Assembly (NCBI RefSeq): GCF_036248255.1
Contig: NZ_CP109178.1
Coordinates: 5,580,001 to 5,644,000 of the forward strand
Direction: 5' to 3'
Source: Streptomyces sp. NBC_01717
Lineage (GTDB): Bacteria; Actinomycetota; Actinomycetes; Streptomycetales; Streptomycetaceae
DNA: 64,000 bases
Shown: one piece after another, positions 35,899 through 43,856 of the stretch
Layout: each line of letters begins with the position of its first letter
Numbering within the stretch: position 1 is the stretch's first letter
Notes under the pieces: generated by a model
The model's database searches: none
Told to the model about the DNA's origin: nothing
The model's input: only the letters and a program-made list of their open reading frames with translations
Position numbers and translations under genes: made by a program

Positions 35899-36843
35899 AT
35901 GACCCTGACCGTCACCGATCTGCGGGTCCACTACCGCACCCTGCGGGGCGAGGTCCGGGCGCTGGACGGCGTCAGTTTCGACCTGGCCGACGGGGAGATC
36001 CTGGGACTGGCGGGCGAGTCCGGCTGCGGCAAGACGACACTGGGTAAATCGCTCATCCGCCTCGACGGCCGGATGCGGCACGCCGGCGGCACCGTGACCC
36101 TCGACGGCGACGACGTCCCGATCGCCGACGACCGCGCCATGAACGCCTTCCGCTTCCACCGGATATCGCTCGTGCCGCAGTACTCGATGAGCGCCCTCAA
36201 CCCGACCCGGCGCATCGGCCGCATGATCCGCGAACTCCTCGCCTCACGTGGCGTCGGAGTCGACACCGACGAACTGCACCGCCGCCTGGATCTGGTGGGC
36301 CTGGACCACGACGTCCTGGACCGCTACCCCATCGAGCTGTCCGGCGGGATGAAGCAGCGCACCGTCATGGTGATCTCCACCCTGCTCGACCCGGCCGTCC
36401 TCATCGCCGACGAGGTCACCTCCGCCCTCGACGTCTCCACCCAGCGGGCCGTCGTCGGCGCACTCACCGGGCTGCGCGACAAGGGCCTGGTCACGAGCAT
36501 GATCTTCGTGACCCACGATCTCGGACTGACCTCGCACATCGCCGACTCCATCATGGTGATGTACGCGGGAAAGATGGCGGAGAAGGCACCCGCGAAGGTC
36601 CTGACGACCGAGCCCCGCCACCCGTACACCAAACTCCTGCTCGGCTCGCTCCCGGAGGTCGGGGCCCGGTACGCGGACAAGCCGCTGAAGGGCATCGCGG
36701 GCTCTCCGCCCTCCCTGCTCGACCCACCGGCCGGCTGCCGCTTCCGCGACCGCTGCCCCCTCGCCGACGCCCGGTGCGCCGAAGAGCCCCCCGTCGTCGA
36801 GGTGGCACCCCGTCACTCCGTCGCATGCTGGAAGGCGGCCTGA
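35899..36843 (+). CDS. Opp/Dpp-type ABC ATPase, first subunit
   Basis: A 314-residue OppD/DppD-like ATPase. Walker A is GESGCGKTT (~39-47), the signature is LSGGMKQRT, Walker B is AVLIADEVTSALD, followed by FVTHDLGLTSHIAD. The C-terminal oligopeptide-transporter extension contains PAGCRFRDRCPLADARC, whose Cys pattern can bind an iron-sulfur cluster in relatives. It energises the importer with the next gene's product. It starts 4 bp after the permease stop. Confidence 0.94.
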   Translation: MTLTVTDLRVHYRTLRGEVRALDGVSFDLADGEILGLAGESGCGKTTLGKSLIRLDGRMRHAGGTVTLDGDDVPIADDRAMNAFRFHRISLVPQYSMSALNPTRRIGRMIRELLASRGVGVDTDELHRRLDLVGLDHDVLDRYPIELSGGMKQRTVMVISTLLDPAVLIADEVTSALDVSTQRAVVGALTGLRDKGLVTSMIFVTHDLGLTSHIADSIMVMYAGKMAEKAPAKVLTTEPRHPYTKLLLGSLPEVGARYADKPLKGIAGSPPSLLDPPAGCRFRDRCPLADARCAEEPPVVEVAPRHSVACWKAA

Positions 36844-37736
36844 TGCTGACCCTCGACCGTGTCACCAAGACCTACCGGGCCGGTGCCTTCGGCGGCGGCT
36901 CCGTCACCGCCGTCGACCGGGTCTCCTTCGATGCCGCCCCGGGCGAGGTCGTCTCGCTCATCGGCGAGAGCGGCAGCGGCAAATCCACCATCGGCCGGAT
37001 GATCCTCGGCCTCACCGAGGTCAGCGACGGCCGCCTGACCCTCGACGGGAAGTCGGTCCGCCCCGGCAAGGACTTCTACCGCCGGGTCCAGGGCGTCTTC
37101 CAGGACCCCTTCTCCTGCTACAACCCCGTCTTCAAGGCCGACCGAGTCTTCGCGCTCGTCCGTCGCGCCTACCACCCCGGAGTACCGGACAAGGAGTGGG
37201 CCGACCGCATCGAGCAGGCGGTACGGGATGTGCGCCTGGACCCCGGACAGGTGCTCGGCCGCTACCCGCACCAGCTCAGCGGCGGCCAGCTGCAACGCCT
37301 CCTGATCGCCCGAGCCCTCCTGCTCGATCTGAGCTTCCTGGTCGCCGACGAGATCACCAGCATGCTCGACGCCTCCACCCGCATCGACGTCCTCAACCTC
37401 CTGGCCGGGCTCAAGGAGCGCGGCCTCGGCGTCCTCTACATCACCCACGACCTCTCGCTCGGCACCTATCTCGCCGAGCGGACCGTGGTGCTGCGCCGCG
37501 GCAGGATCGTCGAGCGCGGCGACACCCAGAAGGTGTTCGGCAACCCGCTCCACCCCTACACCCGCACCCTCCTGGCCGCCGTGCCCCGGCTCAACACCCC
37601 GTGGACCCTGCCCGCGCCCGTGGAGACCTGCGCCTTCCACGAGGCGGGAGAGCAGGGCAGCGATCTGCACGAGACCGAACCGGACCACTTCGTCGCCTGC
37701 GCCCAGCTCCCCGACTGCGGAAGGACCCCGGCGTGA
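36843..37736 (+). CDS. Opp/Dpp-type ABC ATPase, second subunit
   Basis: A 297-residue OppF/DppF-like ATPase. Walker A is GESGSGKST (~44-52), the Q-loop is GVFQDPFSCYNP, the signature LSGGQLQRL, Walker B FLVADEITSMLD, then YITHDLSLGTYLAE. The C-terminal region keeps LLAAVPRLN and a shortened Cys-containing tail. The start ATG 36843 shares one base with the preceding stop (TGATG); GGAAGG lies upstream. The beta-mannosidase start overlaps its stop, completing a tightly coupled six-gene operon. Confidence 0.93.
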   Translation: MLTLDRVTKTYRAGAFGGGSVTAVDRVSFDAAPGEVVSLIGESGSGKSTIGRMILGLTEVSDGRLTLDGKSVRPGKDFYRRVQGVFQDPFSCYNPVFKADRVFALVRRAYHPGVPDKEWADRIEQAVRDVRLDPGQVLGRYPHQLSGGQLQRLLIARALLLDLSFLVADEITSMLDASTRIDVLNLLAGLKERGLGVLYITHDLSLGTYLAERTVVLRRGRIVERGDTQKVFGNPLHPYTRTLLAAVPRLNTPWTLPAPVETCAFHEAGEQGSDLHETEPDHFVACAQLPDCGRTPA

Positions 37737-40141
37737 CCCTTCGCAACCTGCTCCTGCACGACGGCTGGACGCTGGGCGCCGACGGCCCCGTGCCCCTCGG
37801 GCTCCCCACAGGAGGCGTGCCCGCCACCGTGCCCGGCTGCGTCCACACCGATCTGCTCGCCGCCGGACTCATCGACGACCCGTACCTGGACGACAACGAG
37901 ACCCGGCTCGACTGGATCGGCCGGACCGACTGGACGTACCGCACCGCCTTCGACTGGACGGACGACGGCCACGACCACGCGGACCTGTGCTTCGACGGGC
38001 TCGACACCGTCGCCACCGTCCTGCTCAACGGTACCGAGGTGGGCCGCACCGCCAACCAGCACCGCAGCTACCGCTTCGCCGTCCGCCCGCTGCTCGTCGA
38101 GGGCGCCAACACGATCGACGTACGGTTCACCGCTCCGTACACCTACGCCGAGGAGCTGCGGGAACGGCTCGGCGACCGGCCGGGCGCGTACACCGAGCCG
38201 TACCCCTTCATCCGCAAGATGGCGTGCAACTTCGGCTGGGACTGGGGGCCGACCCTGGTCACCTCCGGCATCTGGCGGCCGGTCGCGCTTCAGTCGTGGA
38301 CCGGGCCGCGGATCGCCTCGGTGAAGCTGCTGGCCGACCTCGCGGACGACGGGGTGCCCCGGCTGAGCGTGACCCTGGACGTGGACCGGAGCGGCGACCG
38401 GGGCGCGCTGCAGGCCGTCGCGGAGGTGGCCGGGGAACGGGCCGAGCTCACCGTCCCGGCCGGGCAGGACAATGCCACCACCACTCTCCTCGTGCCGCAC
38501 GCCGAGCCCTGGTGGCCGCACAGCCACGGCGAGCAGCCCCTGTACGAGGTGACCGTCCGCCTCGGCGGCCACACCTGGCACGGCAGGACGGGCTTCCGCT
38601 CCGTGTCCCTGGAGCGCGAGGCGTTCCGGATCGCCGTCAACGGCGAACCTGTCTTCGTGCGCGGCGTCAACTGGATCCCCGACGACTGCTTCCCGGCCCG
38701 CCTCACCCGGCAGCGGATCTCCGACCGCCTCGATCAGGCGCTGGCCGCAGGCGTCAACCTGATCCGGGTCTGGGGCGGCGGCCTCTACGAGAGCGACGAC
38801 TTCTACGAGCTGGCAGACGAGAAGGGACTCCTCGTCTGGCAGGACTTCCCGTTCGCCTGCGCCGCCTACCCGGAGGAGCAGCCGCTGTACGACGAGGTGG
38901 CGGCCGAGGCCCGCGAGAACGTGGTCCGCCTCGCCCCGCACCCCTCCCTCGTCCTGTGGTGCGGCAACAACGAGAACCTGGAGGGCCACGCGGACTGGGG
39001 CTGGCGCAAGGAGCTCGGTGACCGGACCTGGGGCCACGGCTACTACCACGAGCTGCTGCCCGCGATCTGCGCCGAGACCGATCCCACCCGCCCGTACTGG
39101 CCCGGCTCGCCCTACTCCGGCTCGCCGGACCTGCACCCCCAGGACCCGGCCCGCGGCACGATCCACATCTGGGACGTCTGGAACCGGGCCGACTACCGCG
39201 CCTACGCAGACCGCGTCCCCCGCTTCGTCGCCGAATTCGGCTTCCAGGGCCCGCCCGCCCACGCCACCCTGCGGCGTGCCGTCAGCGGCCCTCTCGCCCC
39301 CGACGCCCCGCTGCTCACCCACCACCAGAAGGCCGAGGACGGCAACGCCAAACTGCTCCGCGGCCTCGGCGACCACCTGCCGCAGCCGGGCGGGTCCTTC
39401 GACGACTGGCACTGGCTCACCCAGCTCAACCAGGCCCGCGCGGTCGCCTTCGGCGTCCGGCACTTCCGCTCGCACACCCCGTACTGCATGGGAACCGTGG
39501 TCTGGCAGCTCAACGACTGCTGGCCGGTCGTCTCCTGGTCCGCAGTCGACGGCGACGGCCGCCGCAAGCCCCTCTGGTACGCGCTGCGTGCCGTGTACGC
39601 GGACCGGCTGCTGGTCGTGCGTGACGGCGCGCTGCACCTGGTCAACGACGCGGACCGGCCGTGGGCGGGCACGCTGCGCCTGACCCGGCACGATCTGGAC
39701 GGCAGCGTGCTGGCCGGGGAGGAGCTGAGGGTGAGCACGGCCCCGCGCCAGGTCACCCGGCTCACTCTGCCGCCGTCCGTCGCGGAGCCGGCGGACCGGA
39801 CGCGGGAGCTGCTGGTGGCACGGCTGGGCGAGGTGCGGACAGTCGAGTTCTACGAGGAGGACACCCGGCTGGCCCTGCCGCCCGCCCGTTACGACGTGAG
39901 GATCACCCGGAGTGAGGGCGATGCGTCCGCATACCGTGTCGAGGTGACCGCCCGGACACTGCTGCGGGATCTCGCGCTCTTCCCCGACCGGCTCGATCCG
40001 GCGGCCGAGGTGGACGAGATGCTCGTCACCCTGCTGCCGGGGGAGAGCACCGTCTTCCGGGTGACCGGCGCGGTGATCGAGGACCCGGGGGCACTGGGGA
40101 CCCGCCCGGTTCTGAGGTGTGTCAACGACACACCGGCCTGA
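37733..40141 (+). CDS. GH2 beta-mannosidase
   Basis: An 802-residue cytoplasmic family 2 glycoside hydrolase. The N-terminal sugar-binding domain has the beta-mannosidase marker NLLLHDGWTLGADG and FIRKMACNFGWDWGPTL (~158-174). Two beta-sandwich domains and the TIM barrel follow. The acid/base Glu is in LWCGNNENLEGH (~404-415) and the nucleophile Glu in FVAEFGFQGPP (~498-508). It lacks a signal peptide, so it should cleave beta-mannosides after import by the linked transporter. The start is GTG 37733, overlapping the ATPase stop. The mannosidase motifs are clearer than those for beta-galactosidase. Confidence 0.92.
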   Translation: MTLRNLLLHDGWTLGADGPVPLGLPTGGVPATVPGCVHTDLLAAGLIDDPYLDDNETRLDWIGRTDWTYRTAFDWTDDGHDHADLCFDGLDTVATVLLNGTEVGRTANQHRSYRFAVRPLLVEGANTIDVRFTAPYTYAEELRERLGDRPGAYTEPYPFIRKMACNFGWDWGPTLVTSGIWRPVALQSWTGPRIASVKLLADLADDGVPRLSVTLDVDRSGDRGALQAVAEVAGERAELTVPAGQDNATTTLLVPHAEPWWPHSHGEQPLYEVTVRLGGHTWHGRTGFRSVSLEREAFRIAVNGEPVFVRGVNWIPDDCFPARLTRQRISDRLDQALAAGVNLIRVWGGGLYESDDFYELADEKGLLVWQDFPFACAAYPEEQPLYDEVAAEARENVVRLAPHPSLVLWCGNNENLEGHADWGWRKELGDRTWGHGYYHELLPAICAETDPTRPYWPGSPYSGSPDLHPQDPARGTIHIWDVWNRADYRAYADRVPRFVAEFGFQGPPAHATLRRAVSGPLAPDAPLLTHHQKAEDGNAKLLRGLGDHLPQPGGSFDDWHWLTQLNQARAVAFGVRHFRSHTPYCMGTVVWQLNDCWPVVSWSAVDGDGRRKPLWYALRAVYADRLLVVRDGALHLVNDADRPWAGTLRLTRHDLDGSVLAGEELRVSTAPRQVTRLTLPPSVAEPADRTRELLVARLGEVRTVEFYEEDTRLALPPARYDVRITRSEGDASAYRVEVTARTLLRDLALFPDRLDPAAEVDEMLVTLLPGESTVFRVTGAVIEDPGALGTRPVLRCVNDTPA

Positions 40142-40556
40142 GGGCTGCCCCGTATCCCCGGTGGATCAGCGCGCGGCGTCGGATGCGGTGCATCGCAAGG
40201 CGGAGGGACGTCCTCATACCGGTCGTATTCGGGCACCCCGGCAACGCGGCGAGGTGCCGTAGCTGTCGTCGTGCGCCCACCGGGGATGACGGGACAGCCC
40301 TTGGCCGGGTGGCGGACCCATGGCGAACCGTGGCGCACCCATGGCGCACTGGGCTGTCCGGGTGCGGCGAGTTTCCGTCAATCCCGATTGTGGGTCTTGG
40401 TACCCACTACCCCGGCCAGGCATGTGCCGATGCCCTCTCAGCTATGCTGACGGTCCCTCAAACGGTCAATAAAATAAGACAACATCGAGCCACAGTTCCG
40501 CTGATCGGGGGACGTCCACGGATAGGGTCATGTGCCAACGCGGAGCCGCGCGCCAG
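40142..40556 (+). other. Region upstream of bldA with inverted and tandem repeats
   Basis: No gene is seen. GGACAGCCC (40292-40300) and GGGCTGTCC (40351-40359) form a 9-bp inverted repeat enclosing four tandem ~10.5-bp units of TGGCGnACC (40310, 40321, 40331, 40342). The bldA promoter should lie nearby; TAGGGT at 40523-40528 is a candidate -10, but I see no clear -35. Confidence 0.5.
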
Positions 40557-40642
40557 GCCCGGATGGTGGAATGCAGACACGGCGAGCTTAAACCTCGCTG
40601 CCCCTCGGGGGCGTGCCGGTTCGAGTCCGGCTCCGGGCACCA
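40557..40642 (+). tRNA. bldA: tRNA-Leu (anticodon UAA), bldA, CCA encoded
   Basis: A class II tRNA. Acceptor GCCCGGA (40557-40563) pairs with TCCGGGC (40632-40638), then A and encoded CCA. The anticodon stem GCGAG/CTCGC (40582-40586, 40594-40598) encloses the loop CTTAAAC with anticodon TAA (40589-40591). A long variable arm (CCCC...GGGG) and the T-arm GCCGG-TTCGAGT-CCGGC follow. It is the only tRNA that reads UUA in streptomycetes, where it controls aerial growth and antibiotic regulators. Confidence 0.97.
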
Positions 40643-40790
40643 CTGCGACATTCAGTGAGGGCACCGGTCCGGACAGGCGTTACTTCAGCGATCAACCTTC
40701 ATAAAGATCCTCCCCTGGCACTAGGGTGATTCTTTTGCCTACCCATTACTCTTGTGGGAAGGCCACGCAGGGTGGCCATGGAGGAGAGCA

Positions 40791-41678
40791 ATGAGGAGCA
40801 GCAACCCGGTCTTCTCGCGACGGGGGTTCAGCCGCGACAACGGCTACGCGGGCTTCAACGCGGCGCCGCAGGCCGGGGCCCCTGTGACGGGCGCCGACCC
40901 GTACGCGCAGGGCACCGCCGCGAACCCGTACGCCACCAACCCCTACGCCCAGCAGGACACCCGGTACGGCGTCCCGCAGGCGCCCGCGCGCACCGGCGCG
41001 ATGACGATCGACGACGTCGTCACGCGTACCGCGATCACGCTGGGCACCGTGGTGCTCGGCGCGGCCCTCGCCTGGGCCCTGCTGCCGGTCGACGAGGCCA
41101 ACCTCGGCAAGTCCTACGGCATCGCGATCGGCGCTGCCCTGGTGGCGTTCGTCCTGTCGCTCATCCAGTCGTTCAAGCGCAAGCCGGTCCCGGCGCTGAT
41201 CGTCTCCTACGCGGCCTTCGAGGGTGTCTTCCTCGGAGTGATCTCCAGCGCGGTCTCCACGTACATCGGTCCCGGCGTGGTGATGCAGGCGGTGCTGGGC
41301 ACCATGTGTGTCTTCGCCGGTGTGCTTCTCGCGTACAAGATGCGCTGGATCCGCGTCACCCGCCGCTTCTACGGCTTCGTGATGGCCGCCGCCATGGGCT
41401 TCATGCTCCTGATGGTGGTCAACCTGCTGTTCGCCGTCTTCGGCGGGGGCGACGGCCTGGGCTTCCGCAGCGGCGGTCTCGGCATCCTCTTCGGCGTCAT
41501 CGGGATCATCCTCGGTGCGTGCTTCCTGGCCCTGGACTTCAAGCAGGTCGAGGATGGCATCGCGTACGGCGCTCCGCGCGAGGAGTCCTGGCTGGCGGCC
41601 TTCGGCCTCACCATGACCCTGGTGTGGATCTACCTGGAGATGCTGCGTCTGTTCTCCATTCTCAGCGGCGACGACTGA
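40791..41678 (+). CDS. Bax inhibitor-1/YccA family membrane protein
   Basis: A 295-residue integral membrane protein. A disordered N-terminus rich in Pro/Tyr/Ala (residues ~10-75, NPYATNPYAQQ) precedes seven hydrophobic helices. BI-1 features include IVSYAAFEGVFLGVISSAVS (~141-160), the FALDFKQ-like ALDFKQVEDGI near the end (~250-260) and an acidic C-terminus. Bacterial relatives (BsYetJ) act as pH-sensitive calcium leak channels; that activity is inferred. The start is ATG 40791 directly behind GGAGGAG. It is monocistronic, ending in a strong terminator. Confidence 0.92.
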   Translation: MRSSNPVFSRRGFSRDNGYAGFNAAPQAGAPVTGADPYAQGTAANPYATNPYAQQDTRYGVPQAPARTGAMTIDDVVTRTAITLGTVVLGAALAWALLPVDEANLGKSYGIAIGAALVAFVLSLIQSFKRKPVPALIVSYAAFEGVFLGVISSAVSTYIGPGVVMQAVLGTMCVFAGVLLAYKMRWIRVTRRFYGFVMAAAMGFMLLMVVNLLFAVFGGGDGLGFRSGGLGILFGVIGIILGACFLALDFKQVEDGIAYGAPREESWLAAFGLTMTLVWIYLEMLRLFSILSGDD

Positions 41679-41698
41679 CAGTCACAGCCCCGCACGAC

Positions 41699-41735
41699 GG
41701 AACGGCCCGCAGGCAAACCGCCTGCGGGCCGTTCC
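41699..41735. terminator. Strong bidirectional terminator
   Basis: GGAACGGCCCGCAGGC (41699-41714) and its exact complement (41720-41735) form a 16-bp stem with a 5-nt loop between the BI-1 gene and the convergent small gene. Confidence 0.9.
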
Positions 41736-41756
41736 GCTTGTCCGGATCTCGTACGC

Positions 41757-41984
41757 CTAGAGCAGCTTCCGTGCCGCCCGCCTCAGGTCGTACTCGTGGA
41801 TGAGTGCCTTCGCGTGTCCATAGGCGAGGTCGTGTTCGCTCCGCAGCCAGCTGACCTTCTCGTCGAACCGGAGGGCAGGGCCTTCGTCGACGGTGCGGAG
41901 CCAGTCGGAGACTTCACGACCGGTGCAGCGGGGGATTCGGGAGAGCAGATTGCGATGGGTCTCTTCGGAGAAGACATGGTTCAT
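41757..41984 (-). CDS. Small DUF4287-like protein
   Basis: A 75-residue cytosolic protein, basic at its C-terminus (YDLRRAARKLL). The central region TGREVSDWLRTVDEGPALRF followed by VSWLRSEHDLAYGHAKALIHEY has the DUF4287 outline (short helical protein with a conserved HxxxKALxHE ending). Function is unknown. The start ATG 41984 is followed by MNHVFSEETHRNLL. It is convergent with the BI-1 gene and divergent from the small gene at 42085. Confidence 0.75.
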   Translation of the reverse strand: MNHVFSEETHRNLLSRIPRCTGREVSDWLRTVDEGPALRFDEKVSWLRSEHDLAYGHAKALIHEYDLRRAARKLL

Positions 41985-42084
41985 CGGCGCCTCCGACGCA
42001 TTGCGCGTTGCTGGTCCTTCCCGACACCGTGCCTGAGCGTTGGCCCGTTGGCAACCATCACGGACCGGCGCGTAGGGTCACTGG

Positions 42085-42402
42085 GTGCTCGATACGACCC
42101 CGCTGATCACCGCCGTGGACCGATTTGCCGACCGGCTGCGTGCCGCTCCGCAGAGCAGGCTGCAGCGCGGAGCCGCCGCCGAAGGGCTGGCCACGGCCAG
42201 GGAATTGGCCGTACGGGCCCAGCGCATCGAGGCGCCGGACCGTGAGCCGCGCATCCTGCCGGACGTCGGGATGTTCGCCATCGGTGACCAACTCGCAGTC
42301 GCGGGGCGGGACTTGGCGGTGGCACTGGAAACGGCCCCGTCCGTGGAGCTGGACGAGGCCGTGCGATTCGTCGAGGAAGCGACCGCCCGGGCATTCGCGT
42401 AG
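42085..42402 (+). CDS. Small hypothetical helical protein
   Basis: A 105-residue protein with no family I recognise. Sequence character is soluble, Ala/Leu/Arg-rich and helical, with no Cys. It has a regular pattern of acidic and basic residues (ITAVDRFADRLRAAPQSRLQ; VELDEAVRFVEEATARAF). GTG 42085 lies 6 nt after TAGGGT (42073-42078), so the mRNA is probably leaderless; TTGGCA at 42048-42053 is a weakly spaced -35 (19 nt). Codon bias is normal for the neighbourhood. Confidence 0.65.
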   Translation: MLDTTPLITAVDRFADRLRAAPQSRLQRGAAAEGLATARELAVRAQRIEAPDREPRILPDVGMFAIGDQLAVAGRDLAVALETAPSVELDEAVRFVEEATARAFA

Positions 42403-42503
42403 CGGCCTTCGGGCAGCGGCCGGCGGGAGTCGCTGCGGGGAACCCGGGCTTCCCGGGGGGGGGTCCCGGGGGCGCCAACGGTTCCGGGAGTGCTTCCGGT
42501 GGG
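42403..42503. other. Convergent gap with a nine-G run
   Basis: Between two convergent genes; no gene. It contains CCCGGG repeats around a homopolymer of nine G (42455-42463) that could form a terminator, and which is also a natural site for replication slippage or base-calling error. Confidence 0.5.
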
Positions 42504-43364
42504 TCAGAACGAGGCGATGACGCGGTCGGCGAGAATGTAGACGTTCTCCTTGCCGCAGGAGAACGTCAGTGCGTATGCACCGGAGACGCCGGAGCCGCCC
42601 AGCAGCACCGGGTGCTCGCCGGCCAGCAGCGCTCGGCCGAGCTGTTCGGCCGTCTCGCGGTGGCCGGGGGTCATGCAGAGCGTGGTGCCGTCGGCGAAGA
42701 CATAGACATCGAGGGTGCCGAGCGGGCCGGGGCGGACGTCGGCGAGCTCGGTGCGGCGGTCGGCGAGCTCCTCCAGCCGGTTCACGGTGCGCTCGTGGTC
42801 GGTGACGACCGGGGTCTGCACCGGCACGAAGTCGGGGTGCGAGGGGTGGCGGCGACGGGCCGCGGCCAGCTCGGGGGAGTCCTCGGGGAACTCCGCCGTC
42901 TCGGGCAGCTCGGTTATCTCCGCCAGCTCGGCCAGTTCCGTCAGCTCTTCGAGTGCCTCGGTGGCGTCGAGGTCCATGGCCTCCAGGCCCGCGAAGTCGG
43001 CCTGGCGGGGCAGGAAGAACGGCGCGTCCTCGCCGATCCCGGAGAGACCGCCCAGCAGGGACGGGGCGTCGGCGGCGTCGCGTGCCTCCTGGGAGGCCCA
43101 GAAGGCACGGGCCTCGGCGAGCTCGCGCTCACGCTCCTCGGCGAGTGCTTCGGCCACAGCGGCGCGTATTTCGGCGGCGGGGGTAGCCGTGGCGCGGCTC
43201 TGCGGCGGCACCGAGGCGGTACGGGCGTGGCCCGCGGCCAGTTCGATGCGCAGGGCCGTGACCTGCTTGCGCAGCCCGTGAGCAGCGTGCAGCGCAGCAG
43301 CGCCCACAGCCGTCGCGGCGGCGGTGGTCAGCAACAGGGCAAGAGGCATGATGCTCACTGACAT
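42504..43364 (-). CDS. Membrane-anchored protein with acidic linker and C-terminal beta domain
   Basis: A 286-residue protein (294 if translation starts at GTG 43388). One N-terminal transmembrane helix (SIMPLALLLTTAAATAVGAA) precedes a coiled region rich in Glu/Arg (~65-95) and an acidic repetitive stretch of TELAELAEITELPETAEFPE type (~135-160). The folded C-terminal part (~195-286) has TLDVYVFADGTTLCMTPGHR and ENVYILADRVIASF. I do not recognise a characterised family. Start choice is uncertain: GTG 43388 has AGGAAG close by, while ATG 43364 fits the signal-anchor better. Confidence 0.65.
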   Translation of the reverse strand: MSVSIMPLALLLTTAAATAVGAAALHAAHGLRKQVTALRIELAAGHARTASVPPQSRATATPAAEIRAAVAEALAEERERELAEARAFWASQEARDAADAPSLLGGLSGIGEDAPFFLPRQADFAGLEAMDLDATEALEELTELAELAEITELPETAEFPEDSPELAAARRRHPSHPDFVPVQTPVVTDHERTVNRLEELADRRTELADVRPGPLGTLDVYVFADGTTLCMTPGHRETAEQLGRALLAGEHPVLLGGSGVSGAYALTFSCGKENVYILADRVIASF

Positions 43365-43640
43365 ACTCCCGGTTTCAATTGATCCCACGACTTCCTACAT
43401 CAGCTTGGCCCGCACCTGTGCCCGTTGTCAGTGCATTACGTCACGAATTGGACAGTTCTTTGGGGCTCGTGTTTACCCCTGATGTGGGTGTGACCTGCAA
43501 AAACACCTCTCCCCCAGGAGATAGGTCACATCCTGGGGGAGATTCGGTCACGGTCGGGGCTCGGAACCAGCCATGTCGTGGGTGGGCAAGCGACCGGGAG
43601 AGGTGGACCCGGCAGCTCCGGAAGTGATCAGCTCACTTCG
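43365..43640. other. Upstream region with a perfect 11-bp hairpin
   Basis: No gene is seen. CTCCCCCAGGA (43509-43519) and TCCTGGGGGAG (43531-43541) form a hairpin with an 11-nt loop. The stretch 43390-43470 is less GC-rich than its surroundings and probably holds the promoter of the minus-strand membrane-protein gene. Confidence 0.5.
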
Positions 43641-43856
43641 GCTCAGCTCAGCCGCTCGGGCCTGTGCTCGCGTTCGCTTCGCTTCCGCTGCGGGCAGGTG
43701 CCGCCTTCGTACCTCAGGCGACCCCTACCCTCCGCTGCAGCTCAGCTCAGCCGCTCGGACCTGTGCTCGCGTTCGCTTCGCTTCCGCTGCGGGCAGGTGC
43801 CGCCTTCGTACCTCAGGCGACCCCTACCCTCCGCTGCAGCTCAGCTCAGCCGCTCG
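43641..43856. repeat. 99-bp tandem duplication at the thiolase 3' end
   Basis: Two full copies, 43641-43739 and 43740-43838, differ at one base (G at 43660, A at 43759). An 18-bp third partial copy (43839-43856) lies inside the last codons and stop of the thiolase gene. The unit therefore consists of the thiolase terminal codons plus ~80 bp of 3' flank, and the copies arose by tandem duplication of the gene end. Each unit contains TTCGC-rich short repeats and inverted CCTG/CAGG and AGGT/ACCT pairs. Confidence 0.92.

Noticed and set aside
37196..37732. N-terminal extension of the beta-mannosidase frame into the ATPase gene
   Set aside because: The extension is an Arg/Pro-rich shadow of the ATPase; GTG 37733 starts the conserved GH2 N-terminus and overlaps the preceding stop in the usual operon manner.
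42455..42463. Nine-G run as a phase-variable switch
   Set aside because: It lies between convergent stops, outside any coding frame or promoter; more likely part of a terminator or a base-calling risk.
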